Source: Arcicella aurantiaca
GTDB taxonomy: Bacteria; Bacteroidota; Bacteroidia; Cytophagales; Spirosomataceae
Assembly: GCF_003148625.1 (NCBI RefSeq)
Contig: NZ_QGGO01000030.1
Coordinates: 1 to 45,072, forward strand
Reading direction: 5' to 3'
DNA length: 45,072 nt
The notes below the pieces were generated by a model that ran no database searches, had not been told where the DNA came from, and was given only the letters and a program-made list of their open reading frames with translations. Positions 35,107-42,746 of this stretch are shown here, piece after piece (position 1 is the first letter of the stretch; every line of letters starts with the position of its first letter). Both the position numbers and the translations under genes were made by a program.

Positions 35107-35952
35107 ATGTACCAACTCATTCAGTTTATATCCAGACAACGGGCCTTCATTTTGTTCGCAATTTTGGAGGTGCTGAGTCTTTGGTTTTTTTATTCCTACA
35201 ATAACTATCCAAACGCCATCTTTTTTAATACGACTAACTATTACGCTGCCAAAGCTTTAGAAACCTCAAATTCGATTACAGAATATTCTAATTTGAGAAA
35301 TGTTAATAAAGATTTAGCAACCGAAAATAGCCGTTTAAATGAATTGGTTGCCAAATTGCAGGCACAACAACTTGATAAGTCTATTGTAAATTATAAAGCA
35401 GATTCTGCTGTGGCGAGTCGCTTTAAATTTGTTGTTGCTAAGGTTCAAAATCTTACAACTACTCAATTTAACAATTATATTACGATTGATAAAGGCTCTG
35501 CCGATGGACTTGCTCCGGGAATGGGCGTTATTTCATCAACGGGTGTTGTTGGTAAAATCAAATCTTGTTCAGCTCATATTTCAATTGTGATTTCAATTTT
35601 ACACTCTGAATATTCAGTTTCGGCTAAATTGAAGAGAAATAATGAAATAGGTTCTGTAAAATGGGATGGCGTTAACCCAGATATTGTTGAAATGACTGAG
35701 GTTTCAAGGTATAAATTAGTCAAACCAAAAGATACAGTTGTAACCTCCGATTTTAACTACGTTTTTCCTCCCAATATCACCATCGGTTATGTTAAAAAAG
35801 TTGGTGTAAAAGCCGACCAAACATTCCATGATATTGAAGTTCAATTAGCAACGAATTTTCACACACTTGCTTATGTATATGTGATAAATAATAAGTTAAT
35901 GAACGAACAGAAGACTTTGGAAGAGAAAACTAACGACGTAAAAGTGAAATAA
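35107..35952 (+). CDS. mreC: Rod-shape-determining protein MreC
   Basis: A 281-aa membrane-anchored scaffold protein: a single N-terminal transmembrane helix (about 11-30), a coiled coil (about 58-92), and two beta-barrel domains (about 95-270). The start ATG at 35107 (MYQLIQFISRQRAF) is preferred to an in-frame ATG at 35032, because the 25 extra residues arise from intergenic repeat sequence. The MreC signature is seen in NYITIDKGSADGLAPGMGVISSTGVVGKI. It links cytoplasmic MreB filaments to periplasmic wall-synthesis enzymes (PBP2/RodA, not in the window). Confidence 0.95.
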   Translation: MYQLIQFISRQRAFILFAILEVLSLWFFYSYNNYPNAIFFNTTNYYAAKALETSNSITEYSNLRNVNKDLATENSRLNELVAKLQAQQLDKSIVNYKADSAVASRFKFVVAKVQNLTTTQFNNYITIDKGSADGLAPGMGVISSTGVVGKIKSCSAHISIVISILHSEYSVSAKLKRNNEIGSVKWDGVNPDIVEMTEVSRYKLVKPKDTVVTSDFNYVFPPNITIGYVKKVGVKADQTFHDIEVQLATNFHTLAYVYVINNKLMNEQKTLEEKTNDVKVK

Positions 35953-36034
35953 ATCCACGTAATGCTAAAAATATTTAGGGTGGTTTGCTACTGTGATTAC
36001 AAAAAACATGAATGAAATTCACTGTATTTAAGTA

Positions 36035-36068
36035 TTCGCTTTTCGCAAATCGCTTTTCGCTTACTATA
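36035..36068 (+). repeat. Family B repeat, copy 3
   Basis: Two TCGCTTTTCGC units separated by AAA, followed by TTACTATA. It ends 8 nt before the mreD ATG. It is nearly identical to copy 1 (two G-to-T changes). Confidence 0.7.
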
Positions 36069-36076
36069 AATAATAA

Positions 36077-36583
36077 ATGACTCAGAAAAATATATTATCA
36101 CAAGTGCTGGTCTTTGGTTTTTACCTTTTGTTACAGATATTTTTTGTAAGACAATTGGTACTTTTCGACTATGCGTTTTGTTTTGCATATATTGCCAGTG
36201 TGACGCTTTTACCCTTCGAAACCAATCGAGTAACTTTGATTTTACTTGGTTTTTTTGCAGGCTTGACGGTAGATGTTTTTTATAATACTATCGGAGCCAA
36301 TGCTGCTGCAATGACTTTAATCGCCTTTTTAAGACCGTCAGTTATTTCATTATTGACTCCACAACGTGGCTATGACGAACGTCAAACACTTAGTCTTAGC
36401 TCAATGGGTTTGCCATGGTTTGTAACTTATACAGCGGTTTTAACGGTGATTCACCATTTTGTACTTTTCTTATTAGAAGCTTCTGATTGGGGCTTGTTCC
36501 TTCCTGTATTATTGAAGGTGATTTGTAGTACTGTTTTTACGACGGTAGTTATCGTCATTATTCAGTTTTTTAGAAGAGATTAG
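36077..36583 (+). CDS. mreD: Rod-shape-determining membrane protein MreD
   Basis: A 168-aa integral membrane protein with about five hydrophobic helices, the last gene of mreBCD. Features are QVLVFGFYLLLQIFFVRQLVLFDYAFCFAYI at the start and LLGFFAGLTVDVFYNTIGANAAAMTLIAFLRP in the centre, where the acidic residue of the DVF motif is typical of MreD. The C-terminus is basic (FFRRD). It works with MreC in the elongasome. The family-B repeat just before the start may affect translation of this gene. A hairpin begins immediately after the stop. Confidence 0.9.
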   Translation: MTQKNILSQVLVFGFYLLLQIFFVRQLVLFDYAFCFAYIASVTLLPFETNRVTLILLGFFAGLTVDVFYNTIGANAAAMTLIAFLRPSVISLLTPQRGYDERQTLSLSSMGLPWFVTYTAVLTVIHHFVLFLLEASDWGLFLPVLLKVICSTVFTTVVIVIIQFFRRD

Positions 36584-36625
36584 TTTCTACGGAAGTCTTC
36601 TTTCAAAAGACGACTTCCGTAGAAA
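36584..36625. terminator. Bidirectional hairpin between mreD and kdgA
   Basis: TTTCTACGGAAGTC (36584-36597) pairs with GACTTCCGTAGAAA (36612-36625) in a perfect 14-bp stem. It begins directly after the mreD stop and ends 6 nt before the kdgA stop. U-runs are weak, so it may be a REP-type element doubling as a terminator. Confidence 0.6.
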
Positions 36626-36631
36626 AATAAT

Positions 36632-37291
36632 TTAAAATCCTTTCACTAAGGCAACACATTTCTTTACTATCTCAGTAGTTTCTGCAAAATTTCCAGACTC
36701 TAAAACTGCCTTTGGAAATAATTGAGAACCCATTCCGACAGCCGTAACACCTGCTGAGAACCAACCTTTTAAGTTTTCTTCGTTAGGCTCAACGCCACCC
36801 GTTACCATTACTTTTGCTTTTGGCATTGGACCTTTAATTGCCTTGATAAATGCCGTTCCGAGTACATTGGCAGGGAAAATCTTTACAATATCTGAACCTG
36901 CTTGTTGAGCTTGGAAAATCTCAGAAACGGTCATTACGCCTGGAAACCATGCCATTTCGTGTTTCTGACAAACCGCTCCAACTTCAGGGTTAAGGCAAGG
37001 TTGTACAATAAAGTCAGTATCTAAACTAACGAAATATTCAGCCTCTTCAGCCGTGAAAACAGTACCAATTCCGATTGCCATATCGGGTAATTCTTGGCGA
37101 ATATATTTTACTAATTCTGCAAAAACTTGGGCAGCACCTTCTCCACGATTGGTATATTCAAAAACCTTGATTCCACCGTCGTAGCAAGCTTTTACAACTG
37201 CTTTGCTTACTTCAATATCAGGGTGATTGAACAAAGGCATGATTGGCACTTCGTCAAGTTTTGCGTATAATTCTTCTTTTGTAAATTTCAT
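36632..37291 (-). CDS. kdgA: 2-keto-3-deoxy-6-phosphogluconate / 2-keto-4-hydroxyglutarate aldolase
   Basis: A 219-aa class I aldolase of the KDPG/KHG family, cleaving 2-keto-3-deoxy-6-phosphogluconate to pyruvate and glyceraldehyde-3-phosphate. Features are the Glu and Arg of KVFEYTNRGEGA, GIGTVFTAEEAEYFVSLDTDFIVQPCLNPEV, VKIFPANVLGTAFIKAIKGP with the Schiff-base Lys in the VKIFPA segment, and MVTGGVEPNEENLKGWFSAGV. It is the third gene of a uxaB-kdgK-kdgA cluster on one strand, giving the last steps from hexuronates. The 205-nt gap to kdgK holds a palindrome (37376-37408). Confidence 0.95.
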   Translation of the reverse strand: MKFTKEELYAKLDEVPIMPLFNHPDIEVSKAVVKACYDGGIKVFEYTNRGEGAAQVFAELVKYIRQELPDMAIGIGTVFTAEEAEYFVSLDTDFIVQPCLNPEVGAVCQKHEMAWFPGVMTVSEIFQAQQAGSDIVKIFPANVLGTAFIKAIKGPMPKAKVMVTGGVEPNEENLKGWFSAGVTAVGMGSQLFPKAVLESGNFAETTEIVKKCVALVKGF

Positions 37292-37375
37292 TTTGTTTGT
37301 AATCAGATAGAAGGTATTTAAAACGTAAGTTTCGTTTCTTCTAAGTGTTATTTAAAAATTATTAAACTTTGGAAT

Positions 37376-37408
37376 AACTTCCCGAAAGTTTTTAACTTTC
37401 GGGAAGTT
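37376..37408. repeat. Palindrome between kdgK and kdgA
   Basis: AACTTCCCGAAAGTT, TTT, AACTTTCGGGAAGTT: perfect 15-bp arms and a 3-nt loop. One arm is identical to 9819-9833. Confidence 0.65.
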
Positions 37409-37496
37409 CAACGGAAGATGCTTGGTACTTTAAATTTATGCTTTTCCTAAAGTAAAGTGCTAAACTTAACTAACTCATTCCTCCCGTCCCCTTAAA

Positions 37497-38501
37497 CTAT
37501 CTTTTCAATCGTCCACTTACATCACCTGCCATTACGGCTTCAACTTCTTGTACGCTTACAAGGTTGAAATCGCCTTCTACGGTGTGTTTCAAGGCTGAAG
37601 CTGCTACGGCAAATTCAAGAGCTTTTTGAGTGTCTTGGTAAGTCAATTCTCCATAAATGTATCCACCCATGAAGGCATCACCACCACCAATTCTATCTAC
37701 AATATCTGGAATGTCAATGGCTTCTGTTTCAATCATTTGCGTGCCGTCCCAAGCTCTACCAGAAAGTGTATTATGAGAAGCCGAAATTTGCCCACGTTTA
37801 GTAGTAAGAATTTTCTTTACCTTCGGGAAACGCTCCATAATTTGCTTACAAACCGATTTGAAACTACCTTTTTCGTCATTAGGCTTAATTTCAAACATAT
37901 CAGCTGCATCGCCTTTACTACAAACAATTACGTCGCAATATTCGATTAATTGTGGCATTACTTCGTTTGGTCTTTTGCCCCATTTCCAAAGATTTGAACG
38001 ATAACCCACATCGGCAGAAACCTTTACCCCTAAGCGTGAAGCCGTTTGTACTGCTTCTAAACAAGCCTGTGCTGCTCCTTCAGAAATGGCTGGAGAAATA
38101 CCCGTAAAATGAAACCAAGTTGCTCCTTTCAAAATTTCTTCCCAATTAAAATCAGAAGGTTGTAAGGTAGCAAATGATGAATTAGCACGGTCGTAAACTA
38201 CTTTACTCGGACGCATAGCTGCTCCTTTTTCAACAAAGTATATTCCCAGACGGTCGCCACCATAAGAAATGGCCTCAGTACCAACGCCATATTTTTTGTA
38301 AACCGCCGTTGCTGCTTGTCCCAAATCATTATTTGGAAAACGAGTTGCATGACTTGCAGGAATACCAAAAATGGCTAATGAAGAGGCAACGTTTGCTTCG
38401 CCACCACCAAAATTTATATCAAATTGAGTTGCCTGAGAAAATCGTGAGAAATTGGGCGTACTCAGCCTCATCATGACTTCTCCAAAGGTAATTACTTTCA
38501 T
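37497..38501 (-). CDS. kdgK: 2-keto-3-deoxygluconate kinase (PfkB family)
   Basis: A 334-aa PfkB-family sugar kinase. The ATG at 38501 (MKVITFGEVMMRLSTP) is preferred to an in-frame TTG 18 nt upstream. Features are the N-terminal GEVMMRL, the substrate-binding NFGGGEANVA (GG at about 33-34), and the C-terminal PfkB signature DRIGGGDAFMGGYIYGEL with the catalytic Asp in GGGDAF. It phosphorylates KDG to KDPG, the substrate of the following kdgA. A family-A REPIN lies between it and uxaB. The three genes would convert tagaturonate, except for the dehydratase step. Confidence 0.94.
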   Translation of the reverse strand: MKVITFGEVMMRLSTPNFSRFSQATQFDINFGGGEANVASSLAIFGIPASHATRFPNNDLGQAATAVYKKYGVGTEAISYGGDRLGIYFVEKGAAMRPSKVVYDRANSSFATLQPSDFNWEEILKGATWFHFTGISPAISEGAAQACLEAVQTASRLGVKVSADVGYRSNLWKWGKRPNEVMPQLIEYCDVIVCSKGDAADMFEIKPNDEKGSFKSVCKQIMERFPKVKKILTTKRGQISASHNTLSGRAWDGTQMIETEAIDIPDIVDRIGGGDAFMGGYIYGELTYQDTQKALEFAVAASALKHTVEGDFNLVSVQEVEAVMAGDVSGRLKR

Positions 38502-38525
38502 TATTTGTGTTATTTTCAATGTAAA

Positions 38526-38590
38526 GTAACACAGACTTCAGTCTGTAAGTAAAATACTGTATTTACATTACAGACTAAAGTCTGTGTTAC
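38526..38590. repeat. Family A REPIN-like inverted pair, copy 3
   Basis: Arms at 38526-38546 (one T-to-C change, ACAGACTTCAGTCTGT) and 38570-38590, with a 23-nt spacer. It lies 9 nt after the uxaB stop and just before kdgK. Confidence 0.85.
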
Positions 38591-38599
38591 AAATTCTTC

Positions 38600-40060
38600 T
38601 TACAAATATTTTCTAACGGCATCAGTAAATCCGTCTAATTTCGTGAGGTCTTCTCCCCAAAGGCTAACGTTAGCTAACACTTTTTCTAAATCAAAACCTG
38701 CTTGCCAAGCTTCATAGAAATATGGAGCAAAGTTACAGTTGATTGGATAAAACTCTCCGTTTGATTCTCCGTAATAGGTGCCATTTACTTCTTTTACACC
38801 GTGCATAAATTGTAAATAGGCAGCAAATCCCATCGCAAAAAGCTCAGGTGCTTTTCCAAATTCTTTATAATATTGTAAAAGAATTGGAATATTACGCATC
38901 TTCATTTTTGCGGTATATTGAACCGTAATATCTAATAATTTATGGTTCAAGAATGGGTTACGGAAACGGTCAAGTACCATTCTTCCGAAACGGTCACGAG
39001 TTTTAGCATCAATTTTATAAGGAATGGCTAAAGACATTTCGCCTAACATCAAATTGGTGATGATTCTGCTTAAATATCCATTTGACATTACGTCTTTTAC
39101 CGTTCTGAAACCTAATAAATATGCCATCCCACACTGTAAAGAGTGCGTTCCGTTGAGCATACGAAGTTTTAATTCACGGTAAATTTCAATATCATTTTCG
39201 ATAACAACCCCAGAGTCTGCTTGTGCAAATGATAATACTTTACGTACTTTTTCATCTCCTTGAATTGCCCACAAACGATAAGCTTCTGAAAGAACCATGA
39301 TGTTATCTTCGTAACCTAATTTTTGCTGTAATTCTTCGATTGCTTCTTTTTCTGGTTTTCCCGGTACAATTCTGTCAACCAATGAGTTACAGAAATTATT
39401 GTGTTGCTCCAACCATTCAATAAATGCTGGTTCAAGGGCATTTGCATGAGCTTGTTTGAAAACGATTTCTTTCAATAAATCACCATTGCCAACGATTAAT
39501 TCTGTTGGTACGATAACCATTCCGCTTTCTGGCGAACCCTTAAACGCTTGCCAACGCTCATAAAGAAATGCTAATAATTTTACAGGATATGAGGTTGGAG
39601 GGTTACTCGTAATTTTATCACCTTCCAATAATGAAATACCAACTTCGGTAGTGTTTGAAAACACAATCTGCATTGCTGGATTTTTGGCACAATATAAAAT
39701 TTCTTGCCATTGATTACGGGCAGATAAAGTACGAGATATAGACGCATTAAGAATGTATTCTTCAATAGCTTCTCCATTTTCGATTCCCTTTACAGAGTGA
39801 GTGTAAAGACCGTCTTGTTCATTAAAATCATCGGCACCACCTTTGTCCGTAGATTTAACCACAACAACTCTACCATTAAAAATACCTTGTTTGTTGGCTT
39901 TGTCGATAAAATAATCACAAAGTCCACGAAGTAGAACTCCTGTACCAAATTGTAAAACCTTTTCGGGTAAGTCAAAAACTTTAGGGTCAGGTAAATTAAG
40001 ATGTTTACTCAGATGAGTCGAGTTAGAAGCTATATGAGATTTGTTAAGTTTAACATTCAT
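38600..40060 (-). CDS. uxaB: Tagaturonate reductase (altronate oxidoreductase)
   Basis: A 486-aa NAD-dependent enzyme of the mannitol dehydrogenase family that reduces D-tagaturonate to D-altronate. Features are the Rossmann-like opening VLQFGTGVLLRGLCDYFIDKA, VVVVKSTDKG, FSNTTEVGI, the Lys and His residues of KLRMLNGTHSLQCGMAYLLGF typical of this family's catalytic centre, and the C-terminal FYPINCNFAPYFYEAW. Its length matches E. coli UxaB (483 aa). It is the first gene of the uxaB-kdgK-kdgA cluster. Missing steps are uronate isomerase (UxaC) and altronate dehydratase (UxaA), which must be elsewhere. Its substrates derive from pectin. Confidence 0.94.
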   Translation of the reverse strand: MNVKLNKSHIASNSTHLSKHLNLPDPKVFDLPEKVLQFGTGVLLRGLCDYFIDKANKQGIFNGRVVVVKSTDKGGADDFNEQDGLYTHSVKGIENGEAIEEYILNASISRTLSARNQWQEILYCAKNPAMQIVFSNTTEVGISLLEGDKITSNPPTSYPVKLLAFLYERWQAFKGSPESGMVIVPTELIVGNGDLLKEIVFKQAHANALEPAFIEWLEQHNNFCNSLVDRIVPGKPEKEAIEELQQKLGYEDNIMVLSEAYRLWAIQGDEKVRKVLSFAQADSGVVIENDIEIYRELKLRMLNGTHSLQCGMAYLLGFRTVKDVMSNGYLSRIITNLMLGEMSLAIPYKIDAKTRDRFGRMVLDRFRNPFLNHKLLDITVQYTAKMKMRNIPILLQYYKEFGKAPELFAMGFAAYLQFMHGVKEVNGTYYGESNGEFYPINCNFAPYFYEAWQAGFDLEKVLANVSLWGEDLTKLDGFTDAVRKYL

Positions 40061-40173
40061 TGTACGTTATTTATTTTAGTTATAGTTTTGAAAGAATAAT
40101 TTGCCTACGGATATACTCGATTTTGAGCAACAATTTGGTGATTTTAGCTAAAATTACTCGTTTTTTTATAAAC

Positions 40174-40226
40174 AAAAAAAGCGTAAACGTTTTCAGAGAA
40201 TTCTCTGATGCGTTTTACGCTTTTTT
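40174..40226 (-). terminator. Intrinsic terminator of the DUF3467 gene
   Basis: A/T-flanked GCGTAAA...TTTACGC stem (40181-40187 with 40214-40220), with an inner palindrome CAGAGAATTCTCTG (40194-40207). The left A-run yields a U-run on the minus transcript. Confidence 0.7.
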
Positions 40227-40251
40227 GTTACTGAAGATTCTATTTTCAGAA

Positions 40252-40578
40252 TTATGCTTCTCCAATTGGTCCACGGTAGTTCATCGGAAATTGAAATCCT
40301 ATTTGATTTTGGTCTTCAGAAATAGCTCCGTAAGCTTCTTCGTATTTCTGAATATTTTCTTTCAAGGCATTCATTAATCTATACACGTGGTCAGGCGTAA
40401 GAATAACTCTTGATTTTACTCTTGCCTTCGGGATTCCAGGCATCATTTTGATAAAATCTATCACAAACTCACTTTGCGAGTGAGCAATCATTGCTAAGTT
40501 TACGTATTCACCCTCAGCCATTTCTTCAGTTAATTCTACATTAAGCTGATTTTCGTCTTGTTGTTGCTGTTTTGCCAT
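40252..40578 (-). CDS. DUF3467 protein
   Basis: A 108-aa protein starting MAKQQQQDENQLNVELTEEMAEG; the ATG at 40578 is chosen, because the 33 residues encoded upstream read as intergenic repeat sequence. The DUF3467 core is EYVNLAMIAHSQSEFVIDFI and ARVKSRVILTPDHVYRLMNALKENIQKYE. The C-terminus is short (QFPMNYRGPIGEA). The family is widespread in Bacteroidota and some phages; its function is not established. It is transcribed alone with a terminator downstream. A region with GATGxTCGATG similarity to 21836-21866 lies just upstream. Confidence 0.88.
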   Translation of the reverse strand: MAKQQQQDENQLNVELTEEMAEGEYVNLAMIAHSQSEFVIDFIKMMPGIPKARVKSRVILTPDHVYRLMNALKENIQKYEEAYGAISEDQNQIGFQFPMNYRGPIGEA

Positions 40579-40752
40579 TTTAAATTCGATGTTTGTTTTC
40601 AATATTCGTTTTCCGATGTTCGATGCTTGGGTTTTCTTACAAACATCAAATACCGAAATTCTGACATCGAAAAACAATAGTTTCTACAAATGTATAAATT
40701 ATTGATAGCTTAACAAAAATCAGTCCTAAATTGCGTAAAAATCAACGTTTTA

Positions 40753-41451
40753 ATGAGATATAAACACATTTTCTTTGACCTCGACCATACCCTTTGGGAC
40801 CATAATACCAATTCAAGAATTGCTTTAGAGGAAGTTTTCCATGATTTCAATTTGCAGGCTTTGGGCGTGCCATCGTCTTCACAATTTTATCTTAAATTCA
40901 ATGAAATTAACCATCAACTTTGGGATAAATACGAAGCAGGAAGAATTTCGCAACCCGAATTGCGTCATTCTCGCTTTCGTTTGATTTTTAGTGGATTAGG
41001 CGTTGATAATCATGAAGTTTGTGATGAATTGTCTGATACTTACATCAAAATTTCTTCTAAAAAACACAACCTTTTGCCCAATGCCAAAGAGACGTTAGAA
41101 TATCTTTTTCCAAAATATCCTTTGCATATTATCACGAATGGTTTTGATGAAATTCAGTCGGTAAAAATGAATGCAGGGCAGATTACGCATTATTTTAAAG
41201 AAGTAGTTACGTCTCAAAATTCAGGATATAAAAAACCAGATTCTCGGATTTTTGAATATGCTTTGAAAAAAGTAGGAGCAGTGCCTCAAGAATGTTTGAT
41301 GATTGGCGACAGTTTTCAGTCGGATATTGTAGGGGCAACTCGTGTGGGCATTGATGCCGTTTTCTTTAATCCCGACCAACGTTCGCAAGAAATTTCGATA
41401 AAACCGAAGTATGAAATACAGGATTTAGCGGAGTTGAAGGGGATTTTGTAG
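40753..41451 (+). CDS. YjjG-family HAD nucleotidase-like phosphatase
   Basis: A 232-aa haloacid-dehalogenase hydrolase. Motif I is FFDLDHTLWDH, with catalytic D9 and D11. The cap domain follows, motif II is HIITNGFDE, motif III is around SGYKKPD (Lys), and motif IV is MIGDSFQSDIVGA. The TLWDH start and the NGF motif fit the YjjG-type subfamily, which dephosphorylates non-canonical or ordinary pyrimidine nucleotides. It is the first of three plus-strand genes (HAD, DUF6883, DUF4926), with a gap of 28 nt before the second. Whether they form an operon is unclear. Confidence 0.9.
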   Translation: MRYKHIFFDLDHTLWDHNTNSRIALEEVFHDFNLQALGVPSSSQFYLKFNEINHQLWDKYEAGRISQPELRHSRFRLIFSGLGVDNHEVCDELSDTYIKISSKKHNLLPNAKETLEYLFPKYPLHIITNGFDEIQSVKMNAGQITHYFKEVVTSQNSGYKKPDSRIFEYALKKVGAVPQECLMIGDSFQSDIVGATRVGIDAVFFNPDQRSQEISIKPKYEIQDLAELKGIL

Positions 41452-41479
41452 GGTTGAAAAATATTATTAAATTTATAAT

Positions 41480-41818
41480 ATGATTTTACCCTTTGCTGAA
41501 AAAGCCTTTATTGATGAAAGAAAACTACTCAACTATTGTCTCTCAGAAGAACATCCAGTTGGTAAGCATAAAGCCCGTGTTTTCAAATCTGCACTTGATA
41601 TTACGACTGAAAATTATCTTTATTTGAAAGATTCTATCGAAACGGCTGTATTAATTAATGATGCCATTTTTGTTGAAACATCGGAATACGGAGACATTTA
41701 TTGTGTTGATTTTGAATTAGTTAATCCTCCAAAGCGTTCTATCGTTAGAACCTCATGGATTTTAAAAACTGAAGAGAACTTCCCACGTATGACAAGTTGT
41801 TATGTTCTCATAAAATAA
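41480..41818 (+). CDS. DUF6883 protein
   Basis: A 112-aa protein. The opening MILPFAEKAFIDERKLLNYCLSEEHPVGKHKARVF is the DUF6883 signature (xLP-A-E-x-A-x-I-xxxKLxxYxLxxxHPxGxHKAxxF). The middle has DSIETAVLINDAIFVETSEYGDIYCVDFEL and the end VRTSWILKTEENFPRMTSCYVL. The family is often found next to DUF4926, as here, and is linked with polymorphic-toxin or small-module contexts. No catalytic residues are certain. The stop is 8 nt before the DUF4926 start. It could be one half of a toxin-antitoxin-like pair. Confidence 0.8.
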   Translation: MILPFAEKAFIDERKLLNYCLSEEHPVGKHKARVFKSALDITTENYLYLKDSIETAVLINDAIFVETSEYGDIYCVDFELVNPPKRSIVRTSWILKTEENFPRMTSCYVLIK

Positions 41819-41826
41819 TTAAGAAT

Positions 41827-42030
41827 ATGGAATTATTAGATATTGTAGTCTTAACGGAAGACATTGAAACACCAAAACTCAAAAAAGGAGCTTTAGGAAC
41901 AATTGTGGAGGAGATAGATATGGATGTTTTTCTTGTAGAGTTTGCTGATACGAAAGGCATTACTTATGCAATGCCTATTTTGAAGGCTGAGCAATTAATA
42001 AAGGTATATTATGAACCAATTGCCGCATAA
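41827..42030 (+). CDS. DUF4926 small protein
   Basis: A 67-aa protein, MELLDIVVLTEDIETPKLKKGALGTIVEEI and VFLVEFADTKG, an SH3-like beta-barrel of the DUF4926 family. The ATG at 41827 is preferred to an in-frame ATG at 41797, which lies inside the previous gene's end. It is tightly coupled to the DUF6883 gene. Its stop is 3 nt from the convergent nuclease stop at 42034. Such pairs may act as toxin with immunity or antitoxin partner; the direction of action is not known. Confidence 0.8.
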   Translation: MELLDIVVLTEDIETPKLKKGALGTIVEEIDMDVFLVEFADTKGITYAMPILKAEQLIKVYYEPIAA

Positions 42031-42033
42031 TTC

Positions 42034-42651
42034 CTAAAACAACGACAACTGATTATTATCCGTTCTGTTATCAAAAATCTTCTTGTCTTTAATGAGTTTT
42101 TTATGTTGCTCCAAGAAATCTACAAAATTGTCGATTTGCTGATAAAGTGGTTTGAAATCGTAAGCATCAAAAGTGTACGTTTCTTGATAAACTTCCTCAA
42201 AGTCGGTAATAACGTAGTCTAAAGTTTTTATGCCGTACTTTTTTAGTCCCAATAAATACAAATTCTGATGATTGAACTCAAAACGCTTGGGTTCATATCG
42301 TCGAGTAGATTTTAAGTCAACGGCACGGTCGCCACCAACCAAATCCACGAAACCGTAAATCAAGCAATTTTTATATTTCGCTTCCGAATAAAACTGCGTT
42401 TTGTATTTTGAAGGTAGCAATGCTCTTGCTTTTTCAATAACGCCTTCTTTAAACTCATCTTCATTTTCACCCGTTACGACGGCTTTTTCAAAATCAATTC
42501 CTTTTTGTTGAGCCGCAGTCGTTGGCTTTTTTACACGGTTGATTCGGTCAAGCATTTCCCACATATCCACAATAATTTCCCCCTGCGAATCAGTGGTTTT
42601 CTCTTCAAACAGAGCAAAAGAATTTAATAAGGTTGGATATATTCGGTACAT
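42034..42651 (-). CDS. PD-(D/E)XK nuclease with C-terminal clamp-binding motif
   Basis: A 205-aa protein of the Cas4/RecB-like PD-(D/E)XK superfamily. Catalytic residues are probably E55 (GIDFEKAV), D103 (YGFVDLVGG), D112 and K114 (VDLKST), with a Q129-x-x-Y132 motif as in RecB-type nucleases. No Cys cluster for an iron-sulphur site is present, so it is not Cas4 proper. The last five residues, QLSLF, match the bacterial beta-clamp-binding consensus QL[SD]LF, suggesting recruitment to the replication clamp. The protein opens MYRIYPTLLNSFALFEEKT. It is a candidate DNA-repair or defence nuclease. No recB-like helicase partner is visible nearby. Confidence 0.78.
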   Translation of the reverse strand: MYRIYPTLLNSFALFEEKTTDSQGEIIVDMWEMLDRINRVKKPTTAAQQKGIDFEKAVVTGENEDEFKEGVIEKARALLPSKYKTQFYSEAKYKNCLIYGFVDLVGGDRAVDLKSTRRYEPKRFEFNHQNLYLLGLKKYGIKTLDYVITDFEEVYQETYTFDAYDFKPLYQQIDNFVDFLEQHKKLIKDKKIFDNRTDNNQLSLF

Positions 42652-42665
42652 ATTGGTGGCTGTAC

Positions 42666-42684
42666 CACAGGAATCTTTCCTGTG
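42666..42684. repeat. REP-like palindrome
   Basis: CACAGGAA-TCT-TTCCTGTG, with perfect 8-bp arms, lies between the nuclease and ferredoxin genes. Confidence 0.55.
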
Positions 42685-42713
42685 ATTTTGATAATTTGTT
42701 TTGTAAAATGGAA

Positions 42714-42733
42714 AGACGTTGCGGGCAACGTCT
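42714..42733. repeat. REP-like palindrome
   Basis: AGACGTTGC-GG-GCAACGTCT, with perfect 9-bp arms, lies 13 nt from the ferredoxin stop. Confidence 0.55.
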
Positions 42734-42746
42734 CTACCTAAGAAAA

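Noticed and set aside
11698-38590. The repeated palindromes as a CRISPR array
   Set aside because: Copies are thousands of bases apart, with no regular spacers and no cas genes; they fit REPINs.
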